Made by a program: the position numbers and the translations under genes. A stretch of DNA of 8,085 nt, from positions 1 to 8,085 of the forward strand of contig JAISDG010000100.1 of NCBI GenBank assembly GCA_031265015.1, read 5' to 3'. The notes beneath the pieces were generated by a model. The model was given only the letters and a program-made list of their open reading frames with translations. It was not told the DNA's origin and made no database searches. The stretch's first letter is position 1. Every line of letters starts with the position of its first letter. This DNA is from Spirochaetaceae bacterium (lineage in GTDB: Bacteria > Spirochaetota > Spirochaetia > Treponematales > Breznakiellaceae). Positions 1 to 5,912 of this stretch are shown piece after piece.

Positions 1-818
1 GAGACGGGCCGGCCCGAAACCAGGGAAAGCTCCACCCCGTTCCAGTCGGTGTCGCCGTTGTTGTCCACAATCGCCCAGCCCTGGAAAAGGGGCCTGGCCC
101 GGCCCAGATCCAGCCGGTAGGACACCTTCCACACCGGGACGGCGATAACGTAGCCCAGGGACACGGCGCGGTTTCCCCGGCCCGGAAGCCGGACCAGGAG
201 CTTCCTGGTCCTGGTGGTCCGGCTGGCGGATATCAGATCCAGCGCCCGTTTAAGGTCGGCGTTCAGCGCCGGATCCCTGAATGAAAAGGACATGATGTCT
301 TTAAGGGCAATGATCCTGATGCCGTTTCCGGTGGAAAGGGACAGGAACGCCTCCTGGGCGTCCGTTTCCGTCCCGGGCCGGTACTCTACCCCTAGGATAC
401 GGCCGCTGATGGGATTGGGGGCGGACACTTCAATCTCCGCGCCCCGCTGGCCGGCAAATATCTCGGCCGTTCCGGGATTGCCGGACAGGTTGATTTCCAG
501 GCTTTGCAGGGTCCGTTCCAGGGTTTCTTCCGAGGGGTAGCTTACCGAAGGGGATCCCGCCGCGGCATCGTTGATCACCAGGGATTTGAGGGCGTCATCC
601 ACCGCGTCCACATCGAAGGAAAGAAAAATCTCGGCGTCCCCCGAAAGGGAGCCCGAATGTTCAAAATAGCCCACCCCGGAAGAGAAAAGGGCAATCCGTT
701 TTACCGGCAGTTCCGTTTCCGCCGCGGACCCCGGCGCGCTCCTTTCCTGGGCTCCCGCGCCGAACGCCGCCAGCGTTCCGGTGGTAAAAAGAGCGATTCG
801 CCAAATTCCTGTTTTCAT
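1..818 (-). CDS. Exported DUF4139-type protein, C-terminus cut off by window edge
   Basis: The gene reads leftward from an ATG at 818-816 and stays open to the window edge, giving 272 residues without a stop. A strong Shine-Dalgarno, GGAGGA, ends 4 bases before the ATG. Residues 1-23 form a signal peptide (positive MKTGIWR start, hydrophobic core, AGA before Gln24), so the protein should be exported to the periplasm or envelope. The mature part begins with a conserved-looking block, IALFSSGVGYFEHSG (42-56), and DALKSLVINDAA (75-86). Near the right end of the visible part are VPVWKVSYRLDL (227-238), then GWAIVDNNGDTDWNGVELSL (247-266) and VSGRPV. These last blocks match the pattern I know from the DUF4139 / mucoidy-inhibitor-like domain (PvWkxsYRl, then DWxxVxLslvsGrP). 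The molecular function of that family is not settled. The gene lies 79 bases downstream of pfp on the same strand, so read-through is possible. The domain is incomplete here because the rest lies outside the window. Confidence 0.85.
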   Translation of the reverse strand, partial: MKTGIWRIALFTTGTLAAFGAGAQERSAPGSAAETELPVKRIALFSSGVGYFEHSGSLSGDAEIFLSFDVDAVDDALKSLVINDAAAGSPSVSYPSEETLERTLQSLEINLSGNPGTAEIFAGQRGAEIEVSAPNPISGRILGVEYRPGTETDAQEAFLSLSTGNGIRIIALKDIMSFSFRDPALNADLKRALDLISASRTTRTRKLLVRLPGRGNRAVSLGYVIAVPVWKVSYRLDLGRARPLFQGWAIVDNNGDTDWNGVELSLVSGRPV

Positions 819-840
819 TCTGTCCTCCGTGATCGTGATA

Positions 841-858
841 CGGCCCCCGGGGGGGCCG
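841..858. repeat. GC-rich perfect inverted repeat between pfp and the DUF4139 gene
   Basis: CGGCCCCC is followed by GG and then GGGGGCCG. This gives an 8-bp self-complementary arm pair with a 2-base centre, or 7 bp with a 4-base loop. It sits in the 79-base gap between the pfp stop and the next start. There is no run of T on either side, so it is not a standard intrinsic terminator. It could attenuate or stabilise the mRNA, or be incidental in GC-rich DNA. Confidence 0.4.
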
Positions 859-925
859 CGGTTTACCGATGGAACACCGGTTCGTTGGAACAACGGTTTA
901 CCGTGTTCCTGCGGTTCGGTGTTCC
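859..925. repeat. Cluster of short direct and inverted repeats around the pfp stop codon
   Basis: CGGTTTACCG occurs twice as a direct repeat (859-868 and 894-903), the second copy covering the pfp stop codon. GGAACACCG (871-879) is the exact inverse of CGGTGTTCC (917-925). A further small hairpin, CGTTG-GAA-CAACG, lies at 883-895. Together they occupy the last 28 bases of pfp and part of the following gap. I see no T-tract, so the function is unclear. They may fold as a 3'-end structure or overlap regulatory sites for the next gene. Confidence 0.4.
885..909 (-). promoter_or_regulatory. Possible ECF-type promoter upstream of the DUF4139 gene (speculative)
   Basis: On the minus strand GGAAC (909-905) is followed after 15 bases by TCCAA (889-885), about 65 bases before the DUF4139 start. 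GGAAC is the well-known -35 core recognised by many ECF sigma factors. The downstream element is only loosely like the sigma-E -10. The same region contains several GGAAC copies because of the local repeats, so a chance match is quite possible. No sigma70-like pair was apparent in this gap. Confidence 0.2.
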
Positions 926-2565
926 AGCTTAAGCGTTTTTGTGGGCCGGTCGCACACCTCCGGCGGCCCGTAGTACTGGATTGCCCCCGGAAACCGGTAA
1001 CAGGTAGCGGCCGCCCAGGTTTCCCGCCGGGAAGCAAAGGCCTTGAAGGGTTCCCCGTCCAGTTCCACCAGGGCCTTCCTGATGACCGGTTTGGAAGAAC
1101 CGTGGCGCCGTTCCATGTTCATCATCATCGTCAGGGGGATGCCGCCGGGAACCCACAGGTCCGCGGGGGCCGCCAAATTCCTGACGCTGGAAATATACCC
1201 GGTAAGGCCCGACGCGATAAGCACAAAGGCGGTAAAACCCAGGGAATAACAGTAATCCGCGTCAAAATTGCTGGGAAAGGCGCAGCGGCCTTCGTAGCCA
1301 AAGAAGTGGGCCAGGGCGCTGAACTTGCCCGTATAGGCGTTGATTTTTTTTAGTTCCGTCAGCCTTTTCTCCACCATGCCGATAAGCAGTTTTTCCGTTT
1401 CAATCCGGGATACCTGGACATTGCCGTGGGGGTCCCGGTCCGAAAGCAGTTCCCGGGCGATTTCCGGGGGCAGGGTTTTAAAGAAGGACGAAGATTCGTT
1501 TGACAGATGGCGGTCCAGCCAGTAAACCTGATCGATAAAGTTGGTAATCGACGTCATCTCCGCGGCATAATCGGCCATCAGGTCGTTCAGTTCCTTGATT
1601 AACTTTTTCATTTCCGGAACAAATTCGATAAGCCCCTCCGGAATGAGCACCACCCCGAAGTTGCTGTTTTCCGCCGCCCGTTTGATAACGGACGCGCAGA
1701 TTTCTTCCACAATTTCGTTCAGGGAAAGCTTTTTTGCCTCCACTTCTTCCGAAATAAGGCACACGTTGGGCCGGCACTGCAGGGCGCACTCCAGGGCGAT
1801 ATGGCTTGCCGCCCGGCCCATCAGTTTGATAAAGTGCCAGTACTTGCGGGCGCTGGCCGCGTCCCGTTCTATGTTGCCGATAAGCTCGCTGTAGGTCTTG
1901 GCCGCGGTATCAAAGCCGAAGGACGCTTCGATGTACTCGTTTTTTAAGTCCCCGTCGATGGTCTTGGGGCAGCCGATAACCTGAACCGGTCCCCGGGCGC
2001 TGAAGTATTCGGCCAGCAGGGCCGCGTTGGTATTGGAGTCGTCCCCGCCGATGATCACCAGCGCGTCCAGATTCCGCTTTTTTGCCGTTTCCAGGGAAGC
2101 GGCAAACTGTTCGGGGCTTTCTATCTTGGTTCGTCCCGAACCGATAATGTCGAAACCGCCGGTATTCCGGTATTCGTCGATGATTTCCCCGGTAAACTCA
2201 AGGACCTTGTCTTCCAGGAGGCCGCTGGGCCCTCCTTTAAAGCCCAGCAGCCTGGAAGCGCTGTTTCCCTTTTTTAGGCCGTCGTAGAGCCCCGCGATAA
2301 CATTGTGTCCCCCCGGAGCCTGTCCGCCGGAAAGGATCACCCCCACCGTTAAGGGCCGGTTTATGGTTTCGTTTTTTCCCCTGGCAAAAGCGGCGATGGG
2401 CTTACCGTAGGTATGTTTAAACAGTTCCGCCAGCGCTTCATGATCCGCGGCCGATGTGGTCGGCTCCCCGAAGGAAAGGGCCACTTCCTGTATGTCCCCG
2501 GATAAGATGGCGGGTAATTTGGGTTTATAGGTATAACGGGCCTGCTGTAATGCAGAGGTTTCCAT
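898..2565 (-). CDS. pfp: Pyrophosphate-dependent phosphofructokinase, long form (PFP)
   Basis: This enzyme reversibly converts fructose 6-phosphate and pyrophosphate to fructose 1,6-bisphosphate and phosphate, the committing glycolytic step in many spirochaetes. The 555-residue length fits the long PFP class (spirochaete/plant type). Visible motifs are LSGGQAPGGHN (78-88), GFKGGPSGL (108-116), GSGRTK (142-147), IIGGDDSNTN (171-180), PKTIDGDLKNE (200-210), KLMGRAASH (247-255) and PEGLIEF (309-315). In this family the second Asp of GGDDS and the Lys of PKTIDGDL are associated with pyrophosphate rather than ATP use. I chose the ATG at 2565 because AAGGAG lies 7 bases upstream and it follows a good promoter. 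A longer in-frame reading from a TTG at 2637 would start inside the -35 element. The gene is apparently monocistronic or read with the exported-protein gene downstream. Borrelia BB0020 is, from memory, the same length. Confidence 0.95.
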   Translation of the reverse strand: METSALQQARYTYKPKLPAILSGDIQEVALSFGEPTTSAADHEALAELFKHTYGKPIAAFARGKNETINRPLTVGVILSGGQAPGGHNVIAGLYDGLKKGNSASRLLGFKGGPSGLLEDKVLEFTGEIIDEYRNTGGFDIIGSGRTKIESPEQFAASLETAKKRNLDALVIIGGDDSNTNAALLAEYFSARGPVQVIGCPKTIDGDLKNEYIEASFGFDTAAKTYSELIGNIERDAASARKYWHFIKLMGRAASHIALECALQCRPNVCLISEEVEAKKLSLNEIVEEICASVIKRAAENSNFGVVLIPEGLIEFVPEMKKLIKELNDLMADYAAEMTSITNFIDQVYWLDRHLSNESSSFFKTLPPEIARELLSDRDPHGNVQVSRIETEKLLIGMVEKRLTELKKINAYTGKFSALAHFFGYEGRCAFPSNFDADYCYSLGFTAFVLIASGLTGYISSVRNLAAPADLWVPGGIPLTMMMNMERRHGSSKPVIRKALVELDGEPFKAFASRRETWAAATCYRFPGAIQYYGPPEVCDRPTKTLKLEHRTAGTR

Positions 2566-2608
2566 AGGGCTGCTCCTTGATTCACAGGGTGATTTGTTTG
2601 CTGGGGTA

Positions 2609-2637
2609 ATCATACACAAAAAGAAAGGAAATCTCAA
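2609..2637 (-). promoter_or_regulatory. Sigma70-like promoter of pfp
   Basis: On the minus strand the -35 is TTGAGA (2637-2632) and the -10 is TATGAT (2614-2609), each 5 of 6 to consensus, with exactly 17 bases between. Initiation would fall near 2602, leaving a leader of about 37 bases that contains the AAGGAG ribosome site of pfp. The spacer is pyrimidine-rich. This is the best promoter match in the window. Confidence 0.8.
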
Positions 2638-2673
2638 GCGAAAGAGAGTTTACCGCCCAAAAGAATTCTCCAT

Positions 2674-2699
2674 CCGCCCGGAGGAGACTCCGCCGGCGG
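2674..2699 (-). terminator. Terminator-like hairpin after the orphan membrane-protein gene
   Basis: On the plus strand CCGCC-CGGAG, loop GAGA, CTCCG-(CC bulge)-GGCGG makes a 10-bp stem with a 2-base bulge. It begins 2 bases past the stop codon of the minus-strand gene ending at 2702. On the minus strand it is followed about 7 bases later by TTCTTTT, a weak and displaced U-tract. It separates the AT-rich gene from the pfp promoter and probably ends transcription, though the tail is poor. Confidence 0.5.
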
Positions 2700-2701
2700 T
2701 G

Positions 2702-3304
2702 TTAACGATAGTTATTCCATTCATCATCCCAATCCATTGTTGCAAAGATACATTCCTCATTTGCAAACAAACCAGGATACCGCTTAAAAAGATGGGGTAC
2801 CCGGCCGGTTATATCTGATACAGACTCATCCTCCTTTTCTTTTAATTCTGATAAATTGGGCCAGGTTTTCAGTAACGCATATATTTTATCGTAATTAACA
2901 ACAACATCCTTAACCGACTGTGCCCTAATCCCAAGGACTGACTCAATGTCTTTCAAAGTAAAACTTGGATTACCAACCACCCTGTAATTACCAACCCTGA
3001 TTATTACAAAATTTCCACGTAACCTTTCATTAACATTGGTCAATAAAAGCGTTCCTCCGTTCTTTAAAGCAAGAGCTATTTGAAGTTCAAAAAAGTCGTC
3101 ATCCAGTACGATCTCGGCATGGCTAAGCTCCGGATAGTTCAACATTTCGTTCAGCAGCTCATTTGTTATTTTTGAATAGTTATTTGAAAGATAGGTGCCA
3201 TAAATGAATACATATATAGGAACGCCAAATAAAACACCATATAAAAACAGTGAAACCGGATTTAGAAGGACAAATAGAATAAACAGCTTCTTTTCCAGTT
3301 TCAT
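2702..3304 (-). CDS. AT-rich orphan gene, predicted membrane-anchored protein of unknown function
   Basis: I do not recognise this 200-residue protein. Residues 6-39 are almost wholly hydrophobic with an Asn-Pro in the middle (15-16), consistent with one long or two short membrane segments. The remaining 160 residues look soluble, with alternating beta-like stretches (AEIVLDDDFFELQIALAL, NFVIIRVGNYRVV). A charged segment, ELKEKEDES (153-161), precedes a Trp/Asp-rich C-terminus, MDWDDEWNNYR. The ATG at 3304 has no convincing Shine-Dalgarno, and the frame stays open further upstream without a better start. The base composition is strikingly different: hand counts of 60-base lines within the gene give 30-38% G+C, against 63% in the next gene's line at 3421. 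Codons are AT-rich (many TTA, AAA, ATT), unlike the neighbours. This suggests acquisition by transfer. No transposase, integrase or flanking repeat was seen. A chance open frame is unlikely given the coherent membrane and soluble pattern. Confidence 0.75.
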   Translation of the reverse strand: MKLEKKLFILFVLLNPVSLFLYGVLFGVPIYVFIYGTYLSNNYSKITNELLNEMLNYPELSHAEIVLDDDFFELQIALALKNGGTLLLTNVNERLRGNFVIIRVGNYRVVGNPSFTLKDIESVLGIRAQSVKDVVVNYDKIYALLKTWPNLSELKEKEDESVSDITGRVPHLFKRYPGLFANEECIFATMDWDDEWNNYR

Positions 3305-3399
3305 ATGCGTTGTAAAATCTTTTTCCCGTTCAGAAGATTTGTAAGCGGGTAACCCTATTTTTACGAGAGAATAAGAAACCTGTGCCCCGGCGCGGCGGC

Positions 3400-4080
3400 T
3401 TATGTTCCGATGACGGTTCCCAGGAAAGGCTTTCCCTCCAGGATAAGCCGCAGATTGGCCAGATCCCGCCCCGCCGCACAGATAACTTTCAGGCCCAGCC
3501 TGGCCGCGTGGCGGCTTGCCACGGGATCAAAGGGGACGTTTTTGCCCGGGACCCATTCGTCCCCCACCAGGGCCCTGAAATCTTCCCAGGAAATGGCGTC
3601 TATGGGTTTAGCGGCGGGATCCGTCCGGGGATCGCCGGTATGGACCTGGCTGATATTGGAAAGATTTAACACCGATTCGGCCTGGAAACGTTCCGCCAGC
3701 AGTACCGCGTCGTAATCGGAAGAAAAGCCCGGCTTCCACCCGGCGGCCACCAGGACTTTGCCCACAAAGGGGCCGACCTTTGAAGGGTCCACAATAACGT
3801 CCTGGGTACACCGGTCTCCCATGATCGCCTTGACAAGCTGGGCGTTAAGCCGGGTAGCCATGACCCCTATCCAGTCCGCTTCCTCATCCCTGGGGGCGGG
3901 AACGATCTCCCGGTAGGCCCTTTGCCAGATCCGGGCGGGGCCGCCTCCTCCCACCACCAGGATAAAGCGCCGCTTGTCGTCAAGAAATTCCCCCAGGAGG
4001 GAGACAAAGTCCCGTAAAAACGGAACGTCCGCCTGCTCGGGAGCGACAATGGATCCCCCCAGAGAAATGACGGTAACCAT
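3400..4080 (-). CDS. Archaeal/spirochaete-type UMP kinase (amino acid kinase family)
   Basis: The likely reaction is ATP-dependent phosphorylation of UMP to UDP in the cytoplasm. The 226 residues form a complete amino acid kinase domain: VISLGGSIVAP (4-14), the nucleotide-binding VVGGGGPAR (42-50), GWKPGFSSDYDAVLLAE (114-130), NLSNISQVHTGDP (139-151) and GKNVPFDPVASRHA (179-192). These fit the archaeal PyrH subfamily, which from memory also includes spirochaete proteins, better than the bacterial PyrH usually found beside tsf and frr. Assignment as UMP kinase is by family only. A related phosphotransferase role is possible if the genome also has a bacterial-type pyrH. The start ATG overlaps the stop of the upstream gene by one base (TAATG) and lacks a good Shine-Dalgarno, so translation is probably coupled. 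It is the last gene of the sigma-factor operon. Confidence 0.85.
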   Translation of the reverse strand: MVTVISLGGSIVAPEQADVPFLRDFVSLLGEFLDDKRRFILVVGGGGPARIWQRAYREIVPAPRDEEADWIGVMATRLNAQLVKAIMGDRCTQDVIVDPSKVGPFVGKVLVAAGWKPGFSSDYDAVLLAERFQAESVLNLSNISQVHTGDPRTDPAAKPIDAISWEDFRALVGDEWVPGKNVPFDPVASRHAARLGLKVICAAGRDLANLRLILEGKPFLGTVIGT

Positions 4081-4682
4081 TATCTGGGAACACCCGCCCC
4101 GGCAGGTACGGCTTTAAGCGCCGGGGCAGCAGCCGCGGGGGCCTTGGAGTCCGGAACGGGAGTGGAGGAGGGGAGATCCGGATATGCCTCCGGAAGGGGT
4201 TCCTCGCCGTAACGGTACAGGGTTAAGAGCAGTTCAATATGGGGGTTATCCGCCGAAGGATCCGATCCCAGGGGAAAGAAGTAAATCGGCTCGCCAAAAT
4301 TAATGGGTATGGAATGGGTTGCGGTTTTGGCCTGCATACCCTTTTCCGGTACGTTAAGCCAGATCTGGCTCTGGGTTACCAGGGCATAATTCCCTTCCCG
4401 CAGATACGGGATAAACTGGATATTGATAATAATGTTTTCCCCTACCAGTTTGATGCTGACCGGGCGGCCCGGAATGGTTACCTTGGAATTATAGGCGTTC
4501 CATACTTCCTGGCTGTTTTCTTCTATCCGGGTGGTAATCTGCAGTACCAGAGCCTTGTCCTTGAGAGCCGGCAGTTCGTCCAGTAACAGGTCCTGGGCCT
4601 CCAGCCCCGCCGCGCAGAACAAGGCGCAGACCAGGACCAGAAGAATCCCCTGGAATCCCGCGGGAAGATATTCCCGGCTCAT
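4080..4682 (-). CDS. Exported protein of unknown function in the ECF sigma operon
   Basis: I do not recognise a named family. Of 200 residues, the first 29 are a signal peptide: MSREY start, hydrophobic GILLVLVCALFCAAG (12-26), probable cleavage after LEA29. A Cys at 23 does not sit in a standard lipobox, but spirochaete lipoboxes are loose, so a lipoprotein cannot be excluded. The mature part is beta-rich (VSIKLVGENIIINIQFIPYL, 75-94; QIWLNVPEKG) and probably folds in the periplasm. The last roughly 40 residues are a low-complexity Pro/Ala tail (PSSTPVPDSK, PAAAAPALKAVPAGAG). The start ATG overlaps the anti-sigma stop by 4 bases (ATGA), and the stop overlaps the UMP kinase start by 1 base. 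That argues for coupled synthesis with the sigma/anti-sigma pair, and so a role in the envelope condition that the system monitors, or as one of its products. This role is inferred only. Confidence 0.8.
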   Translation of the reverse strand: MSREYLPAGFQGILLVLVCALFCAAGLEAQDLLLDELPALKDKALVLQITTRIEENSQEVWNAYNSKVTIPGRPVSIKLVGENIIINIQFIPYLREGNYALVTQSQIWLNVPEKGMQAKTATHSIPINFGEPIYFFPLGSDPSADNPHIELLLTLYRYGEEPLPEAYPDLPSSTPVPDSKAPAAAAPALKAVPAGAGVPR

Positions 4683-5227
4683 CTGGAACCGGCGCCCCTT
4701 GAATAATCCGCGGCCCGGAGCATTTGCGGTTCGCCGGCGTTTTTAAAGGTTTTGTCCGGGAGCCGGATAATCACCATGTCCGGGGAACTTTCGCTTCCCA
4801 GGTACTGCAGGAGGGCGGCCATGTCCGAGACGGGGGTCATGTCCTGCATTTCCACCCCAGCCAACTGGGGATCCGGCGCCGGCCGGACCGGCTGCCGGAA
4901 GTTGATGAGGGCGGCCATGGCCAGGACCATAATTAACCCCGCGGCGGCCGCGACGGGGAGAGGAACGGATATGGAGCCGGACCAGAATTTCGATCTGGCC
5001 CTGCCGGGCCTGATGGCGATGGTCATTTTCTCCCAGACCCGTTCTCCGGAATCTTTGGTAACTTTCTCCGTAATGGAAGGGAAGATCCTTTGCCGGACGG
5101 TCCGGTAGGCTTCTATCCGGTCCCGGCACTGCGGGCAGTCTTCCAGGTGCCTTTCAAGCTTTTCCCTCCAGGGGGATTCCAATTCGCCGTCGAAATAAAC
5201 CGAAAGAATTTGACGATCAGGACACAT
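4679..5227 (-). CDS. Zinc-finger (ZAS-type) membrane anti-sigma factor
   Basis: It should bind and hold the ECF sigma factor encoded immediately upstream. Counting from the ATG at 5227, the 182-residue protein has the ZAS zinc motif: HLEDCPQC gives His27, Cys31 and Cys34, with Cys2 about 25 residues before the His, a spacing close to that of RsrA-like proteins. The preceding VYFDGELE block is typical of the family. One membrane segment (about 88-110, VPLPVAAAAGLIMVLAMAAL) places the zinc domain in the cytoplasm and about 70 C-terminal residues outside. I chose ATG 5227 because AAGGA lies 8 bases upstream. An ATG at 5236 is in frame but has its purine tract touching the start codon. With the chosen start, the gap to the sigma stop is a single base. 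The 3' end overlaps the next gene by 4 bases. Whether zinc release, oxidation or proteolysis triggers release cannot be told from sequence. Confidence 0.88.
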   Translation of the reverse strand: MCPDRQILSVYFDGELESPWREKLERHLEDCPQCRDRIEAYRTVRQRIFPSITEKVTKDSGERVWEKMTIAIRPGRARSKFWSGSISVPLPVAAAAGLIMVLAMAALINFRQPVRPAPDPQLAGVEMQDMTPVSDMAALLQYLGSESSPDMVIIRLPDKTFKNAGEPQMLRAADYSRGAGSR

Positions 5228-5228
5228 A

Positions 5229-5852
5229 TTACCCATCCTTACCCGTTCTATCGGAAATACCGGTTCCTGCCCGCTGTAACAGGGTTACCAGCCGTTCCCT
5301 TGCCCTAAATACCCGTACTTTTACGTTTCCCTCGCTGATTCCCAGGGACCGCGCAATTTCCTTGTAGTTCAGTTCCCCGTATTCCTTTAATACTAGCACG
5401 GCTCGCAGGTTTTCGGGAAGAGCGTTAAGCGCCTCCACTACTTCCTGCCGGGTTTCCTTTTTCAGCAGCTCCGTTTCCCCGGTGGCGCTGGTTCGTATGT
5501 CTTCCCGAAAAGCCCTTTGGTACGCCCTTCGTTCCCGGTCCCGCTTCTTTGCGTAGTTCAGCGCGGAATTCTTGACCACCCGGATAAGCCAGTACTTTGC
5601 TTCCTCCGCGTTGGGAAAGGACATTTCCTTTTCGTGGTATTTGAAAAACGCCTCCTGGCAGAGATCCTCCGCCGCCTCTTCGCTGCCCGTAATCCTGCAG
5701 CTTACCCGGAACAGAATAGGAAAAACCGAAGTATACAAGCGGCGGAAATTTCCGGCGGTCCGGGGATAAGCCGGGGCGCTGCCCGGATTATCCCGTCCTT
5801 CCTCTACCCGCTCTTCCTCCGGCACACTATCTATCCTTGTATTCGAAAACAA
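5229..5852 (-). CDS. ECF-family RNA polymerase sigma factor (sigma-24 / RpoE-like)
   Basis: It directs RNA polymerase to a set of stress or envelope promoters. The 207 residues contain region 2 (about 36-110: RRLYTSVFPILFRVSCRI, AEDLCQEAFFKYHEK, WLIRVVKNSALNYAKKRDRERR) and region 4 (about 135-190: ALNALPENLRAVLVLKEY, the helix-turn-helix NYKEIARSLGISEGNVKVRV, then FRARERLV). Regions 1 and 3 are absent, as in ECF factors. The acidic N-terminal 30 residues are a non-conserved extension. The start is uncertain. TTG at 5852 has GGGGAAG about 4 bases upstream and suits the promoter. An in-frame GTG at 5825 (residue 10) has AAGGA at 8-base spacing and would remove nine non-conserved residues. No ATG precedes region 2. 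The downstream zinc anti-sigma factor confirms the regulatory pair. From memory, T. pallidum TP0092 is the counterpart, also next to cysS. Confidence 0.93.
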   Translation of the reverse strand: MFSNTRIDSVPEEERVEEGRDNPGSAPAYPRTAGNFRRLYTSVFPILFRVSCRITGSEEAAEDLCQEAFFKYHEKEMSFPNAEEAKYWLIRVVKNSALNYAKKRDRERRAYQRAFREDIRTSATGETELLKKETRQEVVEALNALPENLRAVLVLKEYGELNYKEIARSLGISEGNVKVRVFRARERLVTLLQRAGTGISDRTGKDG

Positions 5853-5873
5853 TATTCTTCCCCAATTGGTTAC

Positions 5874-5902
5874 ATTATAGTGGCCCCAAGGCCGAATGTT
5901 GA
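5874..5902 (-). promoter_or_regulatory. Sigma70-like promoter of the ECF sigma operon
   Basis: On the minus strand a perfect TATAAT (5879-5874) lies 17 bases after TCAACA (5902-5897, 4 of 6 to TTGACA), in the gap between cysS and the sigma gene. Initiation near 5867 gives a leader of about 15 bases containing GGGGAAG. The spacer carries the symmetric GGCCCCAAGGCC (5882-5893), a possible operator or merely GC-rich symmetry. No GGAAC-type element is present, so the operon need not be autoregulated by its own sigma factor. Confidence 0.65.
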
Positions 5903-5912
5903 GCCTGCCGGC

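Noticed and set aside
504..1353. Plus-strand open frames of 142 and 190 codons
   Set aside because: They overlap the DUF4139 gene and pfp on the opposite strand. The translations are Pro/Gly/Arg-rich without recognisable domains.
2594..2818. 74-codon plus-strand frame over the pfp promoter and orphan gene end
   Set aside because: It covers a promoter, a hairpin and the 3' end of a real gene on the other strand. It has no ribosome site.
2702..3304. Orphan gene as a toxin, immunity or defence protein
   Set aside because: No partner gene, catalytic motif or known fold is visible. AT-rich composition alone does not support a defence role.
3305..3399. Terminator for the UMP kinase operon or promoter for the orphan gene in this gap
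   Set aside because: Only weak GC pairing (around 3383-3400) and a diffuse T-rich stretch are present. No -35/-10 pair stands out, so neither is called.
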